DNA from: Cellulophaga lytica DSM 7489
GTDB taxonomy: Bacteria; Bacteroidota; Bacteroidia; Flavobacteriales; Flavobacteriaceae
Assembly (NCBI RefSeq): GCF_000190595.1
Contig: NC_015167.1
Location: 1,353,501-1,417,500 of the forward strand
Length of the DNA stretch: 64,000 nucleotides
Direction: 5' to 3'
Part shown: positions 1-9,644 of the stretch, piece by piece
Layout: the number at the start of each line of letters is the position of its first letter
Position numbering within the stretch: position 1 is the first letter of the stretch
Notes under the pieces: generated by a model
What the model was told of the DNA's origin: nothing
Database searches by the model: none
The model's input: only the letters and a program-made list of their open reading frames with translations
Position numbers and translations under genes: made by a program

Positions 1-51
1 AAAGATATAATTGATATATATATTATTATTTTTTTCATAGCTGTATTTTTT

Positions 52-3000
52 TTAAAATCCAATTTTAATACCTGTAGTAAATACTTTAGATATAGGAAAA
101 CGATTGTTGTCTCTACCTGCACTAATGTCATTATTATACAAGTTTGAAGCCTCTGGATCTGCTCCAGGGTAATCTGTAACTGTAAACAAATTCTGCCCTG
201 TTACATAAACTGATACGCGGTCTATTCCTTTTAATTGGTTTATTAGTTGTTTAGAGAAATTATAACTTAGATTAACTGTTTTTAATCTTAAATAAGATGC
301 ATCATAAACATAATGGGTAGAGACTCTATCATTATTGTTTGGATCAAAATATACTGCCCTAGGAATATCTGTATCTGTATTTTCTGGAGACCAAGCGTTT
401 AGCACAGTGTTAATTTTATTTTCTCCAATAAATGTACTGGCGAAGTTTGTTCCTCTTGCTAAACCAAATGCATCTAAATCATTTCCAATAGAGTAGGTAA
501 AAAATGTAGACAAAGAAAAACCTTTATATGTAAAAGTATTATTTATACCCCCAAAGAAATCTGGTTGTGTATCTCCAATTACACGTTGATCTAGATTTGT
601 TATTCTACCATCTGGAACACCATCAGGCCCATTTATGTCTAAAAACTTTATATCTCCTGGAGCCGTTAATGAATTTTGATAGACGCCTGTTTCTGACCCT
701 TCATTTAGATTATCAATTTCTGATTGTTCTTGAAAAAGACCATCTGCTACATAGCCATAAATAAGTCCAATTGGACTCCCTTCTCTAAGTCTACCTCCTC
801 CTGGAAAGCCTGTTAAAAATCCATCATCATCTTTAAAATCATCAGATATCTTAGTTAAAGTATTATCGTTTTTACTGATGTTAAATGACACATTCCAAGC
901 AAAATCTTTTTTTCTAATTATACTTGCTTTTAACTCTAATTCATAGCCTTCATTTTTAGTGTTACCAATATTTGCAATTACTCTATTTACTCCTGTATTA
1001 CCGGGTGTAATAGCTGTAAACAAGGCATCTTTAGTTTCTTTTGTATAGTAACCTAATGTACCTGATAAACGAGAATTGAATAAAGAAAAATCTAATCCTA
1101 AATCAAATTGATCTGTTGTTTCCCATTTCAATTTATCATTACCTAACTGTGTTAATATTATTGATGGGTCTGGTCCATAATCTTCAGTTTCATACAATGT
1201 TCTCCAAGCATAATCTCCAAAATCTTGCTGACCAGTTTTACCTAAACTGGCTCTAATTTTTAATTCATCGATAAACTTATTATTTCTCAAGAAAGGTTCT
1301 CCTGATATTCTCCATGCTAATGCTGCTGCTGGGAAAAATGCATATTGGTTATCTTTTGCAAACTTAGATGAACCATCTACCCTGGCAGACAACGTTAATA
1401 AATACTTATTATCATAATCATAATTTACTCTTCCAAAATAAGATTCTAAGCCAGAACCAGATTCAAAAGATGAAGCGTCTGTAAATACCGTTGCGCTATT
1501 AATATTAGTTAGTACATCATTAAAAAAGCCTTCCCCCCAACCTTTAGTATTAGAGGACTTATTTTTCTCAAAAGATACTCCTACAACGGAGTTTATATTA
1601 TGTTTACCAAAAAAACCTTCATAGGTTAATGTATTTTGCCAAAGTGTATTAGTAAACCTACTCCTACTCTCTTGAGCATAACCGTCTCCATCTCCAGTTA
1701 ATCTTCCCCAACCACCAGTAAATGTGTACGCAGGATAGAAACTTTTTTGGTTTCCGTTATTGTAGTTTAAAGAAAAAAGAGATTTTAATTTTAATCCTTT
1801 CGCCAACTTTATTTGTGTATAAATTGAACCTAACACGAGTAGTGTTACATTACTGTTAGTACCGTTAGACCGTGCTACCGGATTCTCTGAATTAAACTGA
1901 CTAGAAAATGAGTAGTTACCACCCTCATCAAAAACAGTTAAATCTGGTCTAAAATTGTATATTAATTGAGTTAGACCTCCATCTACAGATTCTTGATCTG
2001 TTGAGGACACATTTAACTTAGTGCCAAATGACCAACGATCATTTATTTTTGTATCTAAATTTGTGTTAAAGGTGTACTTATCAAATCCAGTATTATCATA
2101 AACACCTTCTTGAGTATTTACACCTAAGGATGCACTATACCTAGTAGTTTTGGATCCTCCATACACATTTAAGTTATATGCAGTTGCTAAAGGTATTCCT
2201 GGACCAACTTCTTTTTCCCAATCTGTATCTGCATCCCCAAAGTATGAGCCATCTAAAACACTACGAGCAAAAGCATCATTTCTAGAACCATTTGTAACTG
2301 CCTGTGTCCAAACATCCTTAAATTGATCAGCGTTTAAAACATCTAATGTTTGTGCATTTTGACTACTAAAAGACACACTAGCATCAAATTTTGTTTTACC
2401 AGAGTATACACCTTGTTTTGTATTTATAATGATTACTCCATTTGCAGCTCTAGAGCCATAAATTGCAGCTGCAGATGCATCTTTCAAAATACTAATAGAT
2501 TCTATATCTGATGTATTTATATTTCCTATAGGTGTACTTAACCCCTCTTGTGCTAACTCATTACCCAAATTACCTCCTTCTGTACCTCCTATTGGTATAT
2601 TGCTATTTGGCACAACAGGGATACCATCTATTACAAATAAAGGCTGATTAGAACCCAATAACGAAGTAGTACCTCTAATTCTAATTCTTGCAGCTGCTCC
2701 TGGTTGCCCTGTAGAACTAGACACATAAACACCAGCAACTTGCCCTTGTAAAGCATTGTCTATATTTACAGTAGGTGCTTGGTTTGCTATATTTTTTACA
2801 TCTATAGTAGATACGGAGCCTGTTAAATTTTCCTTTTTTACTTTTCCATAGCCCACAAGAACCACTTCTTCCATTTTTTCAATAGACTCCTTTAATGTTA
2901 CATTTATTGTGGATTTGTTATTTATTAATATCTCAGAATTCTGAAAACCAATGTAAGAGAAAACCAGTACATCATTACCATTGTTTGCTACAATAGTATA

Positions 3001-3519
3001 CTTACCATCTTTATTTGCAGAAACACCTCTACCGGTTCCCTTAACTACTACCGTAGCTCCTAACAAGGGGATGCCATTTTCATCAACAATCTTACCTTTT
3101 ACTTCAAACTGCTGTGATACAATTTCTAACTTTTCTTTTTCTAAATTTGACTTTCTAGAATTGTGTTTTAAGATTATTTGATTTTTCTTTATTTTAAAAG
3201 TAGTTCCCGTTCCTTTAAATAAATCCTCTAAGGTTGACTCTATTCTTTTATCTTTTACGTTTATAGAAACCTTACTGTTTAAGTTAACATCTGTGTTCTT
3301 GAAAAAGAAACTTAAATCTGTTTTTGACTCTATATCCTGTAACACCTCAAAAAGGTTAACATTATATAATTCTAGTGTCACTTTAGTCTTTTGCGAGTAG
3401 CCTTCACTAGCAAGCATTTGAAACATTACAGTAATAAAAAGTAAAAAGGAGAGTTTCATCTTTAAATCTAACTTCATAAACACCCAAATTTTGAGTGCTC
3501 TTTCATTGTTTTTTTTCAT
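52..3519 (-). CDS. SusC/RagA-type TonB-dependent receptor with N-terminal STN domain
   Basis: Outer-membrane TonB-dependent transporter of the SusC class, 1155 residues. After a signal segment (about residues 20-42, ending near YSQ) comes an STN secretin/TonB N-terminal domain (about 45-120), the domain through which such receptors signal to a FecR anti-sigma factor. A carboxypeptidase-regulatory-like domain (about 137-210), the plug (about 215-370, with the usual LVGYGKVKKENLTGSVS box) and a long beta-barrel ending in aromatic GIKIGF follow. The stop lies 51 bases from the left edge, so a SusD partner, if present, is outside the window. The FecR gene lies just upstream on the same strand, so a cell-surface-signalling trio with the nearby ECF sigma factor is likely. 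The substrate cannot be read from sequence. The family call is certain. Confidence 0.95.
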   Translation of the reverse strand: MKKNNERALKIWVFMKLDLKMKLSFLLFITVMFQMLASEGYSQKTKVTLELYNVNLFEVLQDIESKTDLSFFFKNTDVNLNSKVSINVKDKRIESTLEDLFKGTGTTFKIKKNQIILKHNSRKSNLEKEKLEIVSQQFEVKGKIVDENGIPLLGATVVVKGTGRGVSANKDGKYTIVANNGNDVLVFSYIGFQNSEILINNKSTINVTLKESIEKMEEVVLVGYGKVKKENLTGSVSTIDVKNIANQAPTVNIDNALQGQVAGVYVSSSTGQPGAAARIRIRGTTSLLGSNQPLFVIDGIPVVPNSNIPIGGTEGGNLGNELAQEGLSTPIGNINTSDIESISILKDASAAAIYGSRAANGVIIINTKQGVYSGKTKFDASVSFSSQNAQTLDVLNADQFKDVWTQAVTNGSRNDAFARSVLDGSYFGDADTDWEKEVGPGIPLATAYNLNVYGGSKTTRYSASLGVNTQEGVYDNTGFDKYTFNTNLDTKINDRWSFGTKLNVSSTDQESVDGGLTQLIYNFRPDLTVFDEGGNYSFSSQFNSENPVARSNGTNSNVTLLVLGSIYTQIKLAKGLKLKSLFSLNYNNGNQKSFYPAYTFTGGWGRLTGDGDGYAQESRSRFTNTLWQNTLTYEGFFGKHNINSVVGVSFEKNKSSNTKGWGEGFFNDVLTNINSATVFTDASSFESGSGLESYFGRVNYDYDNKYLLTLSARVDGSSKFAKDNQYAFFPAAALAWRISGEPFLRNNKFIDELKIRASLGKTGQQDFGDYAWRTLYETEDYGPDPSIILTQLGNDKLKWETTDQFDLGLDFSLFNSRLSGTLGYYTKETKDALFTAITPGNTGVNRVIANIGNTKNEGYELELKASIIRKKDFAWNVSFNISKNDNTLTKISDDFKDDDGFLTGFPGGGRLREGSPIGLIYGYVADGLFQEQSEIDNLNEGSETGVYQNSLTAPGDIKFLDINGPDGVPDGRITNLDQRVIGDTQPDFFGGINNTFTYKGFSLSTFFTYSIGNDLDAFGLARGTNFASTFIGENKINTVLNAWSPENTDTDIPRAVYFDPNNNDRVSTHYVYDASYLRLKTVNLSYNFSKQLINQLKGIDRVSVYVTGQNLFTVTDYPGADPEASNLYNNDISAGRDNNRFPISKVFTTGIKIGF

Positions 3520-3577
3520 ATTTTTACGTGATTTTAGGTTGGTGATTCAGCTTATTTAATCAACATTTTTAAAAATT

Positions 3578-3601
3578 CGGGGAATGTTGGCGCATTTCCC
3601 G
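3578..3601 (-). terminator. Hairpin in the fecR-susC gap, possible attenuator
   Basis: On the minus strand CGGGAA pairs with TTCCCCG (one bulge) and is followed by AATTTTT. It sits in the 102-base gap between fecR and the STN-type susC. A weak terminator or attenuator here would lower receptor expression relative to FecR. The stem is imperfect and the U-run short, so this is tentative. Confidence 0.35.
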
Positions 3602-3621
3602 TTTTTCTTTCATTTTCTATT

Positions 3622-4740
3622 TTATTTTAGAGTTACTACTTTATTTTCTATTTTAAATTCAAAATTTGTATTCTCTGTAAATAATTCTAATATACTCTCT
3701 AGAGTTTCCCCTTTTTTAAAAGAAGCCGTATACCTAATATTATTTAGCGCATCATTAGTATTATTAATCTTAACATTATAGTGTCTTTCTAATTCTAGAA
3801 TAATATTTTTAAACTCATCATTTATAAAAAGTAAGCTACCGTCTATCCAAGCTATATGCTTATTAACATTTACTTTTTCTGCTATAAACTTATTATTAAC
3901 GAGTTTAACTCGTTCTCCTGGCATTATTGTTAGAGAATCATTATCTACTACATTATTACTTACAACCCTAACACTACCTTCTTGCAATACAACAGAATTA
4001 TTATTTTCATTAGCATAAGTAGAAACATTAAACTTTGTCCCTAATACAGTCACATTAACTTTTTCTGTTTCAACAAAAAATGGTTTTTTTTTATTTTTAG
4101 CTACATCAAAATAAGCCTCCCCTTGTAAATATACTTTTCGGTTATTTGGCTTATTAAAAGCTACTGGATATCTTAAAGAACTACCGGCATTTAAAAATAC
4201 TATTGTACCGTCTGACAATTGTATTTGAAAACGCTCACCATAGGGAACCACTAGCTTATTATAAACAAGCTTTTTGTTTTCATCTTCTTTCTGGTCGTAT
4301 ACCAATTTGGTATACTCTTGTTTTACTTGCGTATTACTTTCATTAATCTTAAAAAAAACTTTCTTACCTACATTTATAGGCTTTATGGTTCCATCAGGGA
4401 GTTCTAATGTTATTTGGTTTTCTAATTTATTATCTATGTTTAAAAATCCTGACATGTATATTCCATATACAAAACCAACTAATAAGATAATAACCGCTGC
4501 ATATTTAAAAACAACTGGCCAAATACGTTTTGCTGGCTTATTGTTATTTATCTGTTGTTGAATTTTAACAAATGACGCAGCTGTATCTGGTTCAAGAAAA
4601 GAGTAGTTTAAATTATAGTCGTCTTTAATGTACTCTTCCATTAAAGTCTTATTTTCTGGGACAACTAACCAATCTTTAAGTGTAATTAGTTCTTCTTCAG
4701 AAATTGTGTTATCTATAAATTTTTGTACTAGTTCTATCAA
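3622..4740 (-). CDS. FecR family anti-sigma factor
   Basis: Inner-membrane anti-sigma factor of 372 residues. The N-terminal cytoplasmic segment (about 1-75, starting MIELVQKFIDNTISEEEL) should bind the ECF sigma factor. A single transmembrane helix follows (about 80-103, rich in V, I and L), then the periplasmic FecR domain (about 165-265, with the PYGERFQIQLSDGT and LNAGSSLRYPV signatures) and a C-terminal DUF4974-type domain (about 300-372) that contacts the STN domain of the receptor. It lies 102 bases upstream of the STN-containing susC on the same strand. The sigma gene at 4867 is on the opposite strand, so sigma and anti-sigma start from divergent promoters in a 126-base gap instead of sharing the usual operon. 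Confidence 0.95.
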   Translation of the reverse strand: MIELVQKFIDNTISEEELITLKDWLVVPENKTLMEEYIKDDYNLNYSFLEPDTAASFVKIQQQINNNKPAKRIWPVVFKYAAVIILLVGFVYGIYMSGFLNIDNKLENQITLELPDGTIKPINVGKKVFFKINESNTQVKQEYTKLVYDQKEDENKKLVYNKLVVPYGERFQIQLSDGTIVFLNAGSSLRYPVAFNKPNNRKVYLQGEAYFDVAKNKKKPFFVETEKVNVTVLGTKFNVSTYANENNNSVVLQEGSVRVVSNNVVDNDSLTIMPGERVKLVNNKFIAEKVNVNKHIAWIDGSLLFINDEFKNIILELERHYNVKINNTNDALNNIRYTASFKKGETLESILELFTENTNFEFKIENKVVTLK

Positions 4741-4866
4741 AACGCTTTAAATATTAGCTTTATATTGGCAATACGGGAAAAACTTAATAATCCCCTAACA
4801 AAAATTTATTTTTTTTTTCATCTTTAGTTTATATTCACTGAAAATATACTATTTCTACAATAATTT

Positions 4867-5388
4867 ATGAATGATATATCGCTAGCAAATGCAATCTACA
4901 ATGGTGATAGTAATGCTTTTAAAATATTTTTTAAGCGTTACCACAAACCCTTGTTAGCATATATTACAACTTTCACCAATGATAGTAAGGATGCGGAAGA
5001 TATCGTGCAACAGGCTTTTATAACATTATGGGAAGAAAGAAAAAAACTTAAAAAAAACGTATCTTCTAAAAGTTATTTATACAAAATAGCCTATAATAAT
5101 TATATAAGCCAATATAGAAAAAAGAAAAAACACAACACTTTTATAAATGAGTTTAAGGTATTAGCCTTACAAGAATGTTTAACCGAAAAGGATGATGACT
5201 TTAGAACAAAAAAACTTATGTCTCTTGTAAATTCATTACCCCCTAGATGTCAAGAGATTTTAAAGCTCAGCAAACAAGAGAATTTAAAATATAAAGAAAT
5301 TGCAGAGCACTTGCAAATTTCTCTAAAAACGGTAGATGCTCAATTACAAATTGCTTATAAAAAAATAAGAGAGGGATTTAAAAACTAA
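4867..5388 (+). CDS. ECF RNA polymerase sigma factor (FecI-like)
   Basis: Extracytoplasmic-function sigma factor, 173 residues, the normal length. Region 2 is at about residues 10-80 (FKRYHKPLLAYI, then DAEDIVQQAFITLWE, the helix that contacts the -10 element). Region 4 is at about 115-170 (LPPRCQEILKLSKQENLKYK, then EIAEHLQISLKTVDAQL, a helix-turn-helix). It should direct transcription of the divergent fecR-susC unit once the receptor signals through FecR. It is transcribed away from fecR, and its end overlaps the convergent AraC gene by 4 bases. No recognisable SD sequence, as usual in this phylum. Confidence 0.95.
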   Translation: MNDISLANAIYNGDSNAFKIFFKRYHKPLLAYITTFTNDSKDAEDIVQQAFITLWEERKKLKKNVSSKSYLYKIAYNNYISQYRKKKKHNTFINEFKVLALQECLTEKDDDFRTKKLMSLVNSLPPRCQEILKLSKQENLKYKEIAEHLQISLKTVDAQLQIAYKKIREGFKN

Positions 5389-6257
5389 TGCTTTGTTATT
5401 AACTTCTGTTGATCTCTAAAATAACTAGGAGTATACCCCATTTTACGTTTAAAGGTTCTATTAAAGTTAGATATATTATTAAAACCACTATCAAAACAAA
5501 TTTCGTTTATAGAGCGTTCTGTCTCTATAAGTAACCTTGCTGCGTGCCCCAAGCGCAAATCACTAACATAGTCAGAGAATGAAGAATTTGTACTTTTTTT
5601 AAAAAAATGGCTAAATGCAGACTCAGACATATTTACCAAACTTGCCACATCTTTTAAAGGTATTTTTTGATGCAGATTTTCTTTAATATAATTGTTCACT
5701 TTTTCTATTCTTCTGCTTTTATGTATTGTATAATGGTCTACATAAGAGTGAGATGCCAACATTTTTGTATTGCGTGCAATAGACAAATCATACAAAATAG
5801 ATAAAAAATTAAGCAAGGAATCAAAATCCTGAGATTCTGATAAACGTAATATTTTTGGTTTTAAAACTGCTATTGTTTCTTTAGAAAATAAAATACCTCT
5901 TTTAGATTTTTCTATTAAATCTCTTATAGGCAACATTAACTTTCTGTTTAATGCTAATTCCGATAAAAACTTTTCATGAAACTGTACGGTTACCACATGA
6001 GCATTTGTGTTTTTGTCTTCACCCGTCCATGCATGTGGTGTGTTAGAGCCAACCAAAACCAAATCATTAGCTACATACTCTTGTATAGAGTCTCCAATAA
6101 TTCTTTTGCCTGACGAGTTTAGCACTAAATTAAGCTCTAATTCTGGATGAAAATGCACAGGAAAATCAAACTTAGCAGAATGATGATTAAGGACAATGAA
6201 AAAATCATCTTCAGAAATAGGCACTAATTCTCTTAAAATACGCGCTTCTTTATTCAT
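5385..6257 (-). CDS. AraC family regulator with cupin sensor domain
   Basis: Transcription factor of 290 residues. The N-terminal cupin-like ligand domain (about 15-110) contains HFHPELELNLV and the typical GTHPHAW-like segment SNTPHAWTG. The C-terminal AraC DNA-binding domain (about 185-285) has two helix-turn-helices, the first at IPLKDVASLVNMSESAFSHF and the second ending in the family signature ICFDSGFNNISNFNRTFKR followed by MGYTPSYFR. It is divergent from the susC gene at 6516 across a 258-base regulatory gap, so it is the likely sugar-responsive regulator of that utilization locus. Its ligand is unknown. It overlaps the sigma gene tail-to-tail by 4 bases. Confidence 0.93.
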   Translation of the reverse strand: MNKEARILRELVPISEDDFFIVLNHHSAKFDFPVHFHPELELNLVLNSSGKRIIGDSIQEYVANDLVLVGSNTPHAWTGEDKNTNAHVVTVQFHEKFLSELALNRKLMLPIRDLIEKSKRGILFSKETIAVLKPKILRLSESQDFDSLLNFLSILYDLSIARNTKMLASHSYVDHYTIHKSRRIEKVNNYIKENLHQKIPLKDVASLVNMSESAFSHFFKKSTNSSFSDYVSDLRLGHAARLLIETERSINEICFDSGFNNISNFNRTFKRKMGYTPSYFRDQQKLITKH

Positions 6258-6378
6258 AATAGTATCAAATCAAATTTACAAAAAACAAGGTGTCAATTAT
6301 ATAAAAATGTAAATAAACGACTACATTTTTATCAAATTAAATAAAAATAACTTAAAAAATAACTGTTAAACACAAAAA

Positions 6379-6419
6379 ATATGAATTAAAATATCAATAA
6401 TACAATCCAAAATTCATAT
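6379..6419. promoter_or_regulatory. Inverted repeat in the AraC-SusC intergenic region
   Basis: ATATGAATT (6379-6387) and its perfect complement AATTCATAT (6411-6419) are separated by 23 bases in the divergent gap between the AraC regulator and susC. A perfect 9-bp inverted repeat is a plausible operator, but the region is very AT-rich, so chance is possible. Confidence 0.35.
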
Positions 6420-6515
6420 AAGTATCACTATTTAACATCATTTACAAAATTAATGTTAATGATATGTTATTCTTTTGTAAACAACTTAATTACTAACTAA
6501 AAAATTCATGAACTA

Positions 6516-9500
6516 ATGAAATATGAGTTTCAAAAAAGTATGATTTTTATTGTTTTCTTAATTATAGGCTTTACTGGAGCTGCACAAATTAAGGTAACCG
6601 GAACAGTAAAATCTAACGACGGTGTTCCTCTACTTGGTGTTACCATTATGGAGCAGGGTTCTAGCACAAACGGAACCACTACAGATTTTGACGGAAACTT
6701 TGCTATTGAAGTTGATAGTCCTAAAGATGTACTTGTAATATCTTACATTGGCTTTATTACTAAAACGATTTCGATACCAGAAAACAACATTGTAAACGTA
6801 CAGTTAGTTGAAGATTTAGAACAATTATCTGAGGTGGTAGTTGTTGGTTATGGCTCTGTAAAAAAGAGCGACCTTACCGGGTCTGTTACTTCTGTAGAAA
6901 TGGACAACATACCATCTAAACCTGCCAACTCTATAGACGGTTTATTACAAGGGCAAGTTGCCGGTGTGCAAGTAACTACACCATCAGACAACCCTGGTGC
7001 TGGTGCAGTTATAAGAATTAGAGGTGGTAGCTCTTTACGTGGTGGTAATGATCCGCTTGTGGTTGTAGATGGTTTTCCTATTGGATATGCCGGAGATTTA
7101 AAACAAATATCGCCACAAGATATTGCCTCTATGGAAGTACTTAAAGATGCTTCTGCTGCTGCAATTTATGGCTCTAGAGGTGCAAATGGTGTAATCATGA
7201 TTACAACTAAAAAAGGTGCCAAACATACCACAGAGGTTACCGTGTCTCAGCAAAATACATATGCTAGTTTTACGTCTGATTTAAACCTGTGGAGAGATCC
7301 TGTTTTAATGGCAGAATTAAGTAACGAAAGCAGAATTAATGGTGGTTTTACCCCTATTTACATTGGTGCTAAAGATGCAAATGGCGTTTACTACCCTTCT
7401 GTTAATGAACTTAAAAATGGCAATTGGGCTTACAATACACGTTGGGATGATATTGTTTTTCGTGACCCCGTATCTAACAACACAAATGTTGCTGTACGTA
7501 GCCAAACAGACCGCACACAGTTTAGCCTAAGTACAACATATTATACCAATGAGGGTGTTTATATTAATGATGATTATGAAAAACTAAACATTAACTTAAA
7601 TGTAATTCATAAAATTTATGATGATAAGGTTACCATTGGTGGTAACATTATTTACTCTAAAGGAAACCAAAATAACAATGGTGATTTAGCCTACTGGCGT
7701 AACCCTATTTTTCCTATTTATGAAGATGGCAATCCTATTAATGATTACTTCTTAGCAGGTTCTCAAGACTACTCTCACCCTATTGCATTAACAGAAAACA
7801 GAACCAATAAAAACAAATTTTTAGACTTTATTGGCTCTGCTTTTATTGAGGTAGATTTTACTAAAAATTTAAAACTTAAAACCCAAGTAAACCATAAATT
7901 TGGGCGTTCTATTACAGATTACTACAACCCAAAAATTTATACAGAAGACGGCACCTTTAATAATGGTTCTGGTGGTATTAACAATTGGGAAAGTAGTGAA
8001 ACCGTTGCAGAAACTTTTTTAACCTACAACAATACATTTAATAACATACACAACTTTACTGCAATGGGTGGTTTCTCTTACCAAGGGTATGAGGCCAGAA
8101 CATCTGACCTAAAAGCGTATGATTTTTTAAATGAATCTTTAGGCAATGGTAACCTTGCTGCTGGTAACCCAGAAAAGCAATCTGTTGCCAATAGCCTTTC
8201 TGAAACCGTTATGTACTCTGGTCTTGGGCGTTTAAATTATTCTTATGACGACAAGTATTTGGTAACTTTTACGATGCGTACAGACGGCTCATCTAAATTT
8301 GGAGAAAACAACCAATGGGCTATGTTCCCCTCTGGAGCCTTAGGTTGGAAAATGCATAAAGAAGATTTTATACGTAATTTAAATGTTTTTGATGAACTTA
8401 AACTACGTGCTAGTTATGGTATATCTGGTAACCAAGGTATTTCTCCTTACTTAATTAATAGTAGGTACGGACAAGACCAATACTATGTTAATGGCCGTTG
8501 GCAAACAACAATTGGCCCTGGTTATGTAGTTGGGCAAGATAGTCAAAGTGGTAAAAAAACGTGGGGAGGTATTCCTAATCCAGATTTAAAATGGGAAACT
8601 ACAGAGCAATTTAACATTGGTGCAGATTTTGCCTTTTTTAATAACAGATTAAAAGTTACTGCAGATTACTACAAAAAACACACGTCAGACTTATTACGCG
8701 AGCGTTTGCTTTCCCCTTCTTCTTCTTATGATAAAATGTGGGTTAATGATGGCGAAATAGAAAACCAAGGTGTAGAGGTTACATTAGATGGTACTATGGT
8801 TAACAAAGAAGACTGGGGCTTAAACGGTATGTTTATTTTCTCTAGAAACAAAAACAAAGTTGTTAGTCTTGGTAATGCTGTTTCTTCTGGTTTAAATACT
8901 GATGCGTTAACTGGTATTAAATATGAATTTTCAGGCAGCCAAGTAGAAGCTTTCCGTGCTATACCAAACATACTAGCTGTTGGGCAACCAATAAATGTAT
9001 TTTATGGTTATAAAGTAGATGGCATTATACAGTCTGAGGCCGAAGGCTTAGCAGCAGGTTTACAAGGCAACTTAGCGCAACCAGGAGAGTTTAAATATGT
9101 AGACTTAAATGAAGATGGTGTTATAGATGAAAATGACCGTACTATAATTGGTAATCCTAATCCAGATTTTACAGCTAGTTTAAACCTTAATGGCCGTTAC
9201 AAAAACTTTGATTTTTCTTTATTCTTTAACGGTAGTTTTGGTCAAGATATTTTTAATACAAAAGCATTTAGTGAGCCAGGAAACATACCATTACGCTGGA
9301 CGCAAGACAACACTACAAACAACTACCCAAGCTTAAGAGACGGACGCACACTTTATATGTCTGACTGGTTTATAGAAAAAGGAAGCTTTGTACGCTTACA
9401 AAACGTTTCTATTGGCTATAACATAAAAAACTTAAACACTGCTTGGTTTAAAAAAGGTAGAATTTTTATGAACGGAACCAACCTATTCACCATAACAGAT

Positions 9501-9599
9501 TTTGATGGTTATGACCCAGAATTAGGTGGAGACGGTATTTATTGGGGTGGTTACCCTAAGTTAAGAAACTGGACTTTAGGTGTAGAGTTAACCTTTTAA
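6516..9599 (+). CDS. SusC-type TonB-dependent glycan receptor
   Basis: Outer-membrane receptor of 1027 residues without an STN domain. It has a signal peptide (about 1-23, ending GAAQ), a carboxypeptidase-regulatory-like domain (about 25-100), a plug (about 105-240, with EVVVVGYGSVKKSDLTGSV at its start and LKDASAAAIYGSRGANGVI) and a TonB-dependent barrel to the C-terminus (LGVELTF). It is first in a same-strand series with SusD, a lipoprotein, glycosidases and a symporter, with gaps of about 10-60 bases. It should import oligosaccharides generated at the cell surface. With a GH130 enzyme in the operon, a mannoside-containing glycan is the best guess. Regulation is probably by the divergent AraC protein. 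Confidence 0.96.
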   Translation: MKYEFQKSMIFIVFLIIGFTGAAQIKVTGTVKSNDGVPLLGVTIMEQGSSTNGTTTDFDGNFAIEVDSPKDVLVISYIGFITKTISIPENNIVNVQLVEDLEQLSEVVVVGYGSVKKSDLTGSVTSVEMDNIPSKPANSIDGLLQGQVAGVQVTTPSDNPGAGAVIRIRGGSSLRGGNDPLVVVDGFPIGYAGDLKQISPQDIASMEVLKDASAAAIYGSRGANGVIMITTKKGAKHTTEVTVSQQNTYASFTSDLNLWRDPVLMAELSNESRINGGFTPIYIGAKDANGVYYPSVNELKNGNWAYNTRWDDIVFRDPVSNNTNVAVRSQTDRTQFSLSTTYYTNEGVYINDDYEKLNINLNVIHKIYDDKVTIGGNIIYSKGNQNNNGDLAYWRNPIFPIYEDGNPINDYFLAGSQDYSHPIALTENRTNKNKFLDFIGSAFIEVDFTKNLKLKTQVNHKFGRSITDYYNPKIYTEDGTFNNGSGGINNWESSETVAETFLTYNNTFNNIHNFTAMGGFSYQGYEARTSDLKAYDFLNESLGNGNLAAGNPEKQSVANSLSETVMYSGLGRLNYSYDDKYLVTFTMRTDGSSKFGENNQWAMFPSGALGWKMHKEDFIRNLNVFDELKLRASYGISGNQGISPYLINSRYGQDQYYVNGRWQTTIGPGYVVGQDSQSGKKTWGGIPNPDLKWETTEQFNIGADFAFFNNRLKVTADYYKKHTSDLLRERLLSPSSSYDKMWVNDGEIENQGVEVTLDGTMVNKEDWGLNGMFIFSRNKNKVVSLGNAVSSGLNTDALTGIKYEFSGSQVEAFRAIPNILAVGQPINVFYGYKVDGIIQSEAEGLAAGLQGNLAQPGEFKYVDLNEDGVIDENDRTIIGNPNPDFTASLNLNGRYKNFDFSLFFNGSFGQDIFNTKAFSEPGNIPLRWTQDNTTNNYPSLRDGRTLYMSDWFIEKGSFVRLQNVSIGYNIKNLNTAWFKKGRIFMNGTNLFTITDFDGYDPELGGDGIYWGGYPKLRNWTLGVELTF

Positions 9600-9644
9600 A
9601 TTCAGTTAAAAATGAAAACATTTACAATAATAAACGAATTGAAA

